Assembly: GCA_037957365.1 (NCBI GenBank)
Contig: JARHVA010000666.1
Location: forward strand, 559,501 to 623,500
DNA: 64,000 bases
DNA from: Torreya grandis
Lineage: Eukaryota; Streptophyta; Pinopsida; Cupressales; Taxaceae
Reading direction: 5' to 3'
A program made the position numbers and the translations under genes. The notes under the pieces are model-generated. The model saw only the letters and a list, made by a program, of their open reading frames with translations. It was not told the origin of the DNA and did not search any database. Shown here piece after piece: positions 48,874-58,273 of the stretch. Within the stretch, counting starts at the first letter, position 1. Each line of letters opens with the position of its first letter.

Positions 48874-48891
48874 TGGCATGCTTGGTGGGAC
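48874..48891 (+). promoter_or_regulatory. Primer binding site of element B
   Basis: TGGCATGCTTGGTGGGAC, four bases after the LTR end. Nearly identical to the PBS of element E. The complementary tRNA was not identified; Ogre elements are reported to use tRNA-Arg, which should be checked. Confidence 0.8.
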
Positions 48892-49040
48892 AAATACCAT
48901 TTCACTTCCATTTTTATGAAATATTGGTCAAATTTGATGTTGTTTTGATTAATTTTCAATAGTGGTAGCTTTCATCCTTCAATATCTATTGACTCTAAAG
49001 AATACCCAACTATCTAGTGGCAGAGCAGTAGTTATCTTTC

Positions 49041-50570
49041 ATGCCAAAGGTGACTACAAGATTGAATTTTGTAGGTATTCTTTTTGAGTTTATTGAATTA
49101 CCTTTAAACTCAGAAAGAAGGTTAAGGTTCATCCATACTCACCCTTATGTAAGAAGTTATCCTTCTAAACCAATCCTAAGACGTACCTACGCAAGAAAAT
49201 CTTTATTATCCCCTCTTACTGATATGATTCCCCAAAGAGATTTTATGGGATTCAATAGCCAAAGCCTTTAAACTTACCACAATATGATCCTATGCTAGTA
49301 TCAACTCTCAAAAGTTTCCCTTATTACTTAGGAGACCAAGTTATAACTCCTACTAAGCATATAATAGACATAGCCAACTTATGCAACATTCACAATATCA
49401 TGGTGGGGAATGTGGCTATTAGGATATTGGATATGTCCTTTAAAGGAAAGACATTAGATAGGTATAAGGGCCTTGATCCTATTTCTATCCACTCATAGGA
49501 TGAGCTGGGAGTAGCCATGTGTAAAATATTTGTAGATAAGACTGACCACTTGTCACTTGTAGAGTAGTTGACCACCATCAAGAGAGCTCCTCATGAAGTC
49601 ATGAAAGACTTCAATACAAGATTTCAAAAGGAATGGGATATAATCCTAACATCTATTAGACCATCTCCAAACTTTACTTTCTTGTATTACTTGAAGGCTC
49701 TCAATATTGACATAGCTATAATGATCTAGTCTATGGGAGGAGACATACTGTCAAATGCATATGAGGTGGCCATCAAGGTGGAGAATTGCCTGGTTTAGGT
49801 TGGTAAGCTTACTCCTAGACCTCTAATGCCTCTTTTTATAGAGATTAGACCACCTCCTATAGTCATTCCTCCACTTGATGTTATGCTTCTAATGCCAACA
49901 ATTGCTACTATACCTTCACCTAAAAAAGAGAAGGCCTCTACTAGTGGATCCAATGACTCCCAAGAGCAAAATAATTACTTGGAGTTAAAGCACATGCTCC
50001 AATCCTTAGGAAATGATGTGGTCAATATCAAGAGGCAAGCTTAATTTTTTTTTATCAAGCTCCATATCAGCCTTAGCAGTAACCTTATCAAGAAAATAGA
50101 CCACCTTACAAAGGAGGTTTCCAAGGACAGGGGCAGCCTAACTATACTAGACAACATAATTACAATTTAAATGTTGTAGGCCCTTCCAACTCCTTGGTCC
50201 TAATTAAAAATAATGTGGCTAAAGAAGCTAAAGGGATAATGCCATGGAATAATTCTTTTGGGCAATCCATTGTCTCAACTAATGGCTCTAATTAGGCATT
50301 TAATGATCAATGGAAGTAGACTATTGCTTATGAATACAACTAGGCTCTTATGGCCCAAAGCATGGAGGTACCTATAATGATGAAACAAGAGTAACTTCCA
50401 CAAGAGTAAGGCTTAGATCAAGGATCAGACCAGCCAGAAGCCTCAATGGTCATTAGTGAGCAAGAGGAGTGTTATGCATCCAATCAATAGCTGATGCCCA
50501 GTCTAGCTCACATCCATGTCTTAACAAATACAAGGTTCAAGAGAAGGAATATGGATGATAATTAAGAAGC
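49041..50570 (+). pseudogene. Gag remnant of element B
   Basis: It starts MPKVTTRLNFVGILFEFIEL at 49041, 167 bases after the PBS. Open blocks continue with LSFKGKTLDRYKGLDPISIH-type text (MSFKGKTLDRYKGL), then APHEVMKDFNTRFQKEWD and FLYYLKAL (capsid core), then IRPPPIVIPPLDVMLLMPTI (Pro-rich). A Tyr/Gln/Asn/Gly-rich stretch (PPYKGGFQGQGQPN) follows, then a tail TNTRFKRRNMDDN near 50525. All blocks match A. No CCHC knuckle is seen. Stops lie near 49270, 49497, 49566, 49797 and 50041. A frame change near 49275 splits the N-terminus. Confidence 0.87.
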
Positions 50571-50834
50571 TTTCAAATAAACTATTGTCACCATTGATTC
50601 ATTGACAAATCCAAAAATAGTAAATGAAGAAATCCAACATGAGTATGCTGATGTGGGACATGCTTTCCCTGCTTGGCCAAGTAGACATCCTATAAGAAGT
50701 ATTGTCCAATATGGGTGTTACTACAGCTACAAGTAATTAGCCAAGCAAGATAGCTGAATTCCTCATTAATTTTTTCAAGAGTCATGCGAGAGAAGGGTCA
50801 AGTAATGTGACTAAACCCCTTCTTTCTACATCTC

Positions 50835-51305
50835 TTTGATCATTGGTGATACCTTGGTGCACAACTGCTTGGTGGATAGTGGGGCCAACACCTCAATCAT
50901 TCTAAAGTCTATTGCTAACCAGCTGAAACTCAAGTATGAGCCTCACACTAAATGAGTCTTGTAACTTGATGGTTCTTCCACAAATCCATCAAGCATTATC
51001 AAGAATTTAAGCCTAAATTTGCATGCTTATCCTAGCATATCCATGATGTAAGACATGTTGATTATAGATATCACTCCTCACTTTTCCTTGTGTCTTTCCA
51101 GAAAGTTTATAGCCAAGATTAGGGGCTACCTTGCAATAGATTAGTCTTACATGGCATTCAGAACAAGGTATGGGACTAAGGTCTTAATCAAGGTTGAATC
51201 CATGGCACAATTCCATATTGAACTCCATTAGCTAGATAATATAAGCCTCATTTATACCATCCTTGATGAGGATGAGTTTACGATTGGCCAAGAGCTAAAC
51301 ACTCA
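50835..51305 (+). pseudogene. Aspartic protease remnant of element B
   Basis: Active site NCLVDSGANTSIILKSIANQ, with the catalytic D-S-G at 50875-50883 intact. It continues LDGSSTNPSSIIKNLSLNLH, LCLSRKFIAKIRGYL and RYGTKVLIKVESMAQFHIEL and ends DEDEFTIGQELN. Four stops interrupt it. It is followed without a gap by the aRH domain in the same frame, so PR and aRH were part of one polyprotein. Confidence 0.87.
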
Positions 51306-51309
51306 TCTT

Positions 51310-51850
51310 GAAGAAGTTCCAGACTTGTTCTTGGATGAGTTATGGAGAGATAACAAATTTTTCAACCCTTTGGAAGGTGTTGAGGAAAAATACATGGGTG
51401 TCTACCTGCTACATGAAGAGATTCAACCCATGCCATCACTCATTAGACCTAAAAAAGACCCAAATGGTTTATGGAAGTTATTCTTTGATAGCTCAAAGAG
51501 AAATAATGGCATAGGTGCTGGGGCAATGTTGGTTTCACCCTCAGGTAAAAATCTTTTCTCTTCTTACAAATTTCATTTTAGCTATTCTTCAAATGTAGTA
51601 TAATATGAAGGCTTGATCTGTGTCCTTTAATAGGCCACCAAGAAAGAAATCAAACTATTGTAAGCTTATAGAGATAGTGAGCTCATAGTTAACCAAGTTA
51701 GAGGCTTGAACATCACAAAGAATGCTTTGATGAGGTCTTACAAAAAAAGAGTGTGGGCCTTGATTTAAAATTTTGAAGCCCTTAATATTCAAGCCATCCC
51801 AAGAGATCAAAACCAACATGCTAATAGGATGGCATCCATAAGAGCTCAAT
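51310..51850 (+). pseudogene. Plant-type RNase H (aRH) of element B, between protease and RT
   Basis: One frame carries PNGLWKLFFDSSKRNNGIGA, GAMLVSPSGKNLFSSYKF and NVV.YEGLI (the Glu block). Then come YRDSELIVNQVRGLNITKNA (catalytic Asp) and AIPRDQNQHANRMASI, where the family has ADALA and the last Asp is Asn. This is the complete aRH order. The domain precedes RT (52330-53050), which is followed by its own gypsy RNase H, so the element had two RNase H domains flanking RT. Three stops. It is homologous to the aRH of A at the same place and of E at a different place. Confidence 0.88.
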
Positions 51851-52079
51851 TTGACATTCCAAGTGAGCTAAAAGAAACCAAGGTTCAACCACATGTCAAA
51901 GTGGTGGTGAGACTATCAGTGCTAGATAATGAAGCCCATTGGTGGGTTTTTGAGAGTGACAATCAAATTAATTGTTTCTTATAACAAGAAGTTGAATTCT
52001 CCTCCTCCAACCAAGCTAAATTATAGCATCAATATGAGGATCAAATTATTCAACTAAAGTTAAAAAAACTTCCTAATGG

Positions 52080-53050
52080 GTTGGTTACACATGAGGGCCT
52101 TTTTCATGAAGGAGACCATATGAGAATAGAGAAGGTAGTAGTGTCTGTTAATGAGGAAAACTATGAGAGATTCCTCATCTTCAAGGAAAAAATTATCAAG
52201 CTGGGGAAGGTAAGCATGAAGGCTAAGAGGCATGCTTTCATAGCACTTTGCCAAGAGTATGCAGATATTTTTGCTTGGGAGTACAACAACCTAAAAGGTT
52301 TTGATCCTAAACTAGCCCAACACACCATAAATTTGGAGGTCAATGTCAAGCAAGTAAGGCAAAATCAAAGTTTGATTAACCCCAAGATTGAGGAACTTAT
52401 GAGGAAGGAACTAACCAAGTTGATCGAGTATAGGATCATCTTTCCCATAAAGCACTCATCATGGGTAGATAAATTGGTGCATGTAAGAAAAAAGAGTGGG
52501 GAGATTAAGCTTTGCATGGATTTCAAAGATTTGAACAAAGTCTCCTTGAAATATCACTACCCCTTACCATCCATGGAATAGCTCCTTCAAGTAGTTACTA
52601 GTTCAGAATGCTTTTCCTTGTTGGATGGTTTTTCTAGATATAACCAAGTCTGGGTGAAAGATGAGGATTGGTACAAGACTGCCTTCACCACCAAATGGGG
52701 CACATTTGCATACCAAAAGATGCCTTTTGGTCTATCAAATGCTAGTTATACCTTCCAAAGACCTATGGACATGGATTTATAGGGGTTGTTAAACCAAATG
52801 GTGTTGGTATACTTAGATGACATCATGGTTTTATCCAAGAATGCTAGTAAATACATGGACCACCTGAGGCTAAGTTTCAAAAGGGACAAAGAGTATGGGA
52901 TTTCATTGAATCCCAATAAGTGCATGTTTTTTATGCATGAAGGCAAGATGTTAGGCCACATCATCTCAAAGGAAGGGTTTTCCATTGATCTTGAGAGAAT
53001 AAGTGCCATCTTGGCCTTATCCTTGCCCAAGCATAAGAAGGGACTCTAGA
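52080..53050 (+). pseudogene. Reverse transcriptase remnant of element B
   Basis: A 166-codon open stretch (52081-52581) leads into RT with ELMRKELTKLIEYRIIFPIK, HSSWVDKLVHVRKKSGEIKL, CMDFKDLNKVSLKYHYPLPS. After one TAG come SLLDGFSRYNQVWVKDE, AFTTKWGTFAYQKMPFGLSN and the catalytic VYLDDIMVLSKN with YLDD intact (52810-52821). Then GISLNPNKCMFFMHEGKMLG and HIISKEGFSIDLERISAIL. This is the best preserved RT in the window, with two or three stops only. Confidence 0.93.
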
Positions 53051-53059
53051 GTTTCCTTC

Positions 53060-53690
53060 AAAAGATAAACTTCATGAGAAGATTTATCCTTGGTTTTGCA
53101 AGTTTAGTCAAGCCCATCACTACTATGATGAAGAAGAACCAAGTGTTCACTTAGTCAAATAAAGGTAGGTCAACATTCAAAGCTATCAAATAAGCTATTT
53201 CTCAAGCACCCACACTTATGAATCTTGATTTCTCAAGGGATTTCATTTTGTATGTTTTTGCCAATATTGATAATATATCAGCGATGCTGATGCAAAGAAA
53301 TGGTGAAGGACTCAAACAACCATTAGCTTTTTTATCTAGGGACTTGAAGGGTATGAGGTGAGAAACACTTTTATAGAAAAAGAAGTCCTTGTAGTAGTAA
53401 GGATCCTCAATAAGTTTAGTCCAATGCTATCCAATAGTAGATCCACCTTATGGTGTCTCATCCTGGAGTAAGAGACTTCCTTCTTAACAAGGATTTGAGT
53501 GAAAAAAGCATTGGTTGGGTTACTAAAGTCATGGAGTATGATGTGGGGATCAAGGTCACTATGTTAGTAAGAGATAAAGGCTTATGTGAGCATATAGATG
53601 AGGATCTTCATGAAGACAAAGAGGTCATCTTGGTGACACAAGATAACCTACAAGTAGATGCACCTCCACCTCACACTAGCTAGCTCCATG
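53060..53690 (+). pseudogene. Gypsy-type RNase H and connection of element B
   Basis: After RT the frame reads NFMRRFILGFASLVKPI, then APTLMNLDFSRDFILYVFAN and IDNISAMLMQRNGEGLKQPL with AFLSRDLKGM. The connection has MVSHPGVRDFLLNKDLSEKS, TKVMEYDVGIKVTMLVRDKG and LCEHIDEDLHEDKEVILVTQ. This is the usual Ty3/gypsy RH, separate from the upstream aRH. Stops and one frameshift near 53365. Confidence 0.85.
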
Positions 53691-53859
53691 ATACGACTCA
53701 CTTTTTAATAACAAGTGAGTGCCCTCAAGGTATGGGAAAAGCAAAAATAAGGTATTTTAGAATTCAATACATACCTTATGTTTTAGTTGATGGGATTTTG
53801 TTTTGTTTAAAATAGACCTCAATGGAGTGATCCTGAGGTGCGTAGATGATGATCAAGTT

Positions 53860-54760
53860 ACCAAGATTTTGGAGCATTACCATGATGGGCCTGTAGGAGG
53901 TCATTTTGCCCCAAATAATATTGTAGGAAAGATGATGAGGGATAGTTACTACTAGCCTATCCTTTTCAATGATGCTTATGTATGGGTGAGAAAGTGTCAG
54001 GAATGTGTTTTCTTCATGAGAAAGTAAAGGTTAGTAGCTCTTCCTCTAAACCTGATTCAAGTGGAGGTAACCATTCATGTAGTGGGGTTTGGACTTCATT
54101 GAAGTAATTAACCCTCCATAAAGTGTAGGGCATAAGTGGGTGATTACTAAAACTAATTACTTCACTAGGTGGGTGGAAGACATTGCATTAAAGAAAGCTA
54201 ATGAAAGTGCAGTTTTAGATTTCTAGGATAACATTGTGACCAAGTTTAGTGTTCTAACCACTATCATATCTAATAATGCTTTGGATTTCCTTAGTTTGAA
54301 AACAAGTGAATGGTATCTCAAGATGGGCATCTAGCTTATCACTTACTCAAACTATTATCCTCAAGGCAATGGGTTGGCTAAGTTCACAAATAAGAATTTT
54401 TTGAGGATCATTAAGAGGACTATGAAGGAGAATCAGAGGATGTGGCACACCAAGTTAAAGATAGCCTTTTGGGTTGATAGGGTAACTCCTAAAGCTATTA
54501 TTGGAAATTCTCTATATGTTTTAGTATATGGAAGGGAGGATAGGTTACCCATTTCTCTTGAGCTACGTGCATTAGAGCTAGCCCTTCAACTAGAGCTACT
54601 GAAAGATGAACCTATGAATGTGAGATTGGTAGAACTCATAGAGCTTGAGGAGATAAGGGACCTTATAATGAAAACATTGGAGGCACATCAATATTAGGTC
54701 AAGAAGGCTTTTGACAAGATAGCTATAGCAATAACTTTCAAGGAAGGAGACCTAGTTCTC
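53860..54760 (+). pseudogene. Integrase remnant of element B
   Basis: The zinc domain reads HYHDGPVGGHFAPNNIVGKM and RKCQECVFFMRK. The core is degenerate: a frameshift near 54090 lies in the first Asp region, and the second Asp block reads TIISNNA with Asp changed to Asn. The Glu region also falls in LAKFTNKNFL, where the family has VES.NKNLL. A 107-codon open stretch (54374-54697) covers KRTMKENQRMWHTKLKIAFW, LYVLVYGREDRLPISLELRA and ELIELEEIRDLIMKTLEAHQ, the integrase C-terminal part. Catalytically dead. Confidence 0.85.
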
Positions 54761-54764
54761 AAAT

Positions 54765-55219
54765 GGGACTCAAACAAAGTCAAACTAGGTAGCCATACTA
54801 ATTGTGATAGCTTATGGAGTGGTCCTTACTTCATTCATAGATGAAAACAACATAATTCCTTCTATATTTCTTAATTAGATAGAGAGGTATTACCAATCCT
54901 AGTCAATGGGATTCATTTGAAGCCTTGTTATTGAGAGTTTGCAATCATTGTATATATTTTTGTATGCTTCTTTTAGTTTTATTTTGTGTTTTCCTCTAAG
55001 TGCTTGGTACACATCTTTCTTAATTATGTGTTTTCCCTTACTTAAGTTCCATGGGAAAAAATTATATCATTTTAGTTGTCCTTATTGATTTAATGGATAT
55101 TTATAGAAAGAGCCAGCTTCGTGTAAAAACAGTATCTCCATACCCAATAGATTAAACAAAGCAAATGAGTTGGGTTCTCAAGAATAGCAGACATACTTCT
55201 CTATGAACCACCAGAACTA
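54765..55219 (+). other. Element B region between integrase and 3' LTR
   Basis: A degenerate integrase tail to about 54935 (EGDLVLKWDSNK near 54745), then non-coding DNA. No purine tract directly precedes the LTR. CCATGGGAAAAAATTAT at 55049 is the nearest candidate. Confidence 0.5.
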
Positions 55220-57432
55220 TTGGCCATTTTTTGGCCCACATATCAAAGTTTACCTAAGTATGGAAAGGGATATTTTAGGCAAGAAAAAGGTAAGGCTTTG
55301 GTAGAACTTTGGGTTTTTCAACAATGACAACTTCAAGTTTTTTGAAAGCACAGTGTACTTTAGGTTTCCAATAGTACTTGGCTTCTAAATATTTTATAAG
55401 TAGAAGTAATTTAGGTTGAAAAACCTAAATTACTCATAGACAGTGTATTTTAGGTTCTCTAGGGAGCACTACTTGATTACTTCATAAGTTGTGAGCAGTT
55501 AGAAGCCTGAAATGAGTAAAGGTGCTCAACAAAACTGATTTGGTCTTAAAAAGTAATACTTCTTAGATTCTTTAAGAGATGAGTATTTTTCAAAAATCTG
55601 AAGGGCATTTTCAAAATGTTGAAGGGTCATTTTAGGGCAAAAGGGACCAGCCAACTTTTTTGAAGGTACACTTCAACTTTTCTGAAGGGCTTTTTCTTTT
55701 CCAAGTGAACATTTGTAATTTTTTTGAAGGGTATGTTACCCATTGGGAGGACCATTTAAAAATTCTTGAAGGGTATCTTTCCCTTCAAGAGGATCATTTG
55801 AAAAAATTTGAGGGGACATGTAGAAAGCCTAAAGGGTTTCTTACCCTTCAAGAAATTCCATTATGAAAAGCTCAAATGGTAGTTTCCAAAGATAGACATG
55901 GATAAAAAGTCCAAAGTAATTCCTTCAGACAAATTTTTCAAAGAAATTCCTTCAAGAGATTTTATCAAAAGAATTAAGTTGAGAGAGAAGCTTGAGAGCA
56001 AGTGTTTGAAGCAAATGACAGGCCAATGGACATCAAAATCAAGATAAGTGACTAGTCATTATAAGTAACTAGGTTTGAAAAGCTCAAAGTCTTAAGGCTT
56101 GGGAAGTAACAAAGTGAGAAGACTTTAAGATGGACAAGCTTGAAGTAAGTAGGCTTAGAAAACCTGAGTTAATTTACATAGAGTAAATTAGGTTTCTCAA
56201 AGTACTCTACTTAAAAGGATTTATAAGCAAAGGATCTGGGAAAGTTCAAAGTTGGAGAGGCCAAAGAACCCAAATTAACCTACATAGGGTAAATTAGGAT
56301 TCTCTAAGGGCTCAACTTAAGCTTGGTCTGATAATGCTAGAATCATGATGTAATGAATGGAAGGCTACCACATGGCATAAATAGATAAAAAAAAGGTTTA
56401 ATTAGTAAAGGATAAGTGGCACAAGGATGTTAAATAAACATAGGAGAGTTTGAGCAACTGGTAGATAGAAGTTATGAAGGCTACCATCTACCATGGTTCA
56501 TTACTCACAATCATCGTTCGATGCTTAAATGTGTCATGTCAAGAAGAAACATTCTAGCTACTCATAACATGACTTTTTTAGACATGCCAAAGAAAGTCTT
56601 AAATATGGGAGGGGCTTGAGAGTATTGGGTGGCGATCTAGAATGGCACATTTATGAACATCAAGGAAGGACAACAAGAGGTTATAGTCAATGATGACTTT
56701 TTATTTCCTCCCTTTCTCTTTCCCCTTTTTTGTTATAAATAGAGGCCTTGGAGCCTATAAATATATCCCTAGACTAGTGATCAAATCACTCTATACAAAT
56801 TACTTTTTAAAAGATTATTTTGAAGTAATATAAGGAAAAAAAATGTTTTTGGTCAAAGAGAAGTGTGTATTTTTTGTTGTATTTGTATAATGTATGATTT
56901 TTGTTCATCACCTATGTTTTCTCTAAGCACCTTGCTTTTGAATCTTTTAGTTTTATGTAGGATTGTGTGAAGTGTCTATGTGTCTAGTTCTCTTTGAAGT
57001 TTACTAACTCACTATTTCCCATAGACCTATTTTTTTATTCTTCAAAGTGTAAAGCTCTCCTTCGACCTCCACATAAAATTTCCATGCCTATGGCCTTGAG
57101 ATAGAACTAGAATAAGCCTACATCTTATTTATATTTATCAGTAGTTTTCTCTTTTCTAGACCAAGCGGATCACTCTCTTTTGGTGCATCACCTCCCATTA
57201 GCTAAGTTTCTTTTTAATTAATCCTCCTACCCCTTTTCCTTATCTATTAATATAGTTTAGTGTAGAAATCAAGGATTTAAATTGAAGCACCTGAGGAACT
57301 AGCCTCATAAAAATTCTAGAGGTTCAACCTCACCATAAGACACCCACATCCAGAGGTTATTCCCATGCTTATAGTTGGAAGTGAGAGAGCCTAAATAACT
57401 CTCTCACAAGGATGAAAATCTAGTCTATAATA
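55220..57432 (+). repeat. 3' LTR of element B
   Basis: Homologous to 46663-48869 along its full length, ending CTATAATA before the target duplication GGAAT. Confidence 0.92.
56734..56747 (+). promoter_or_regulatory. TATA box in the 3' LTR of B
   Basis: TATAAATAGAGGCC, a canonical plant TATA box, about 1.5 kb into the LTR. The 5' LTR copy has decayed. Confidence 0.65.
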
Positions 57433-57437
57433 GGAAT

Positions 57438-58273
57438 TATCAGTTGTTTTACTAACCATTGATGGTTGGGTAACCATAAATGGTTAGGGTGACTATCATT
57501 AGTTGGGCTAACCATCGATGATTGCCTCTGTGTTTCTATAAATGATCAAAAGGGAATTGCAGATTAGATAAATGGTTAGGTGGGGATTTAAATATGGGCC
57601 TGGTCAGAGATGGGAAGTTGGTAGATAATTTTGATCAGGTCAGGAGGGTAAGATATGAAGTAAAAAAAATAAACAAGTACAAATTTACCTACAACTTGAT
57701 TGATTATTGATGGTCAAAGTCTGGAGTAATTTGGCTAGAGTGATAATACTTTCACCTCAAGAGCAACTTAGATAGAGGTGCAAATATCCATTGTTTTTAC
57801 TTTATTGTTGACAAAAGGATAAATACCTATGTGTAAGAAGATTTGATGGCTTCGGCATGGATCTAATTCATCTCTTAGTCTTCTCCTTTTATAGGATGAA
57901 GTTGTTAATTAGATACCAGGTAAATTTTCTATTTATAATGTTTTGTAGTTGGTTGCCATCACATAAGGTGGCCATACTAATTTGTGCCATGCTTATCTAA
58001 TACAAAATTGGTAATGATTTTAAATCAAGTTAAAGACTTGATCATTAATGGTTAGGCTAACCATCAATAGTTAGGTTGACCGTCAATGATCAAGTGTCTA
58101 GAGGAAGAATGGGTGAAAATAGGTTTAAAAAATGGTTTGATTAAAGGGGTGTTCAAAGGGTTAAGTTAGTAAGTGATCTTAGTTAACTAGGTGGTCAAAT
58201 AGCTTTAGGTTTAAGTATTGGTCTAGGCATTTTGACATATAAGACTATCATCTACAGTTTTTGAGCATCTACA
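57438..58273 (-). repeat. 5' LTR of element E, outer part
   Basis: Continues the alignment with 23630-24440 on the far side of element B, ending CATCTACA at 58273 before the ATGGG target duplication. Confidence 0.9.

Larger units (their letters stand above)
46663..57432 (+). mobile_element. Element B: Tat-like Ty3/gypsy retrotransposon with aRH upstream of RT
   Basis: A 10.8-kb insertion in the 5' LTR of element E. LTRs run about 46663-48869 and 55220-57432. Target duplications are GGAAC (46658-46662) and GGAAT (57433-57437). The uninterrupted LTR of E (23600-23640) gives the empty site. On the plus strand the order is PBS (48874), gag, PR, aRH, RT, RH, INT. It is the best preserved element here, but every domain has stops. 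No clear polypurine tract abuts the 3' LTR. Confidence 0.92.
23081..58273 (-). mobile_element. Element E: giant Tat-like Ty3/gypsy element with PMD frame, carrying nested B and D
   Basis: It is bounded by LTRs 23081-24440 (1360 bp) and 46120-46662 plus 57438-58273 (1379 bp, split by element B). On the minus strand LTRs start TGTAGA and end GAAACA. The target duplication is ATGAA (23076-23080) and ATGGG (58274-58278). The PBS lies at about 46100-46117 and a polypurine tract at 24441-24456. The order on the minus strand is gag, PR, RT, RH, aRH, INT. Then comes a long 3' region holding an antisense PMD frame and the nested element D. Removing B and D with one TSD copy each leaves about 18.8 kb, in the Ogre size class. 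Confidence 0.85.
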
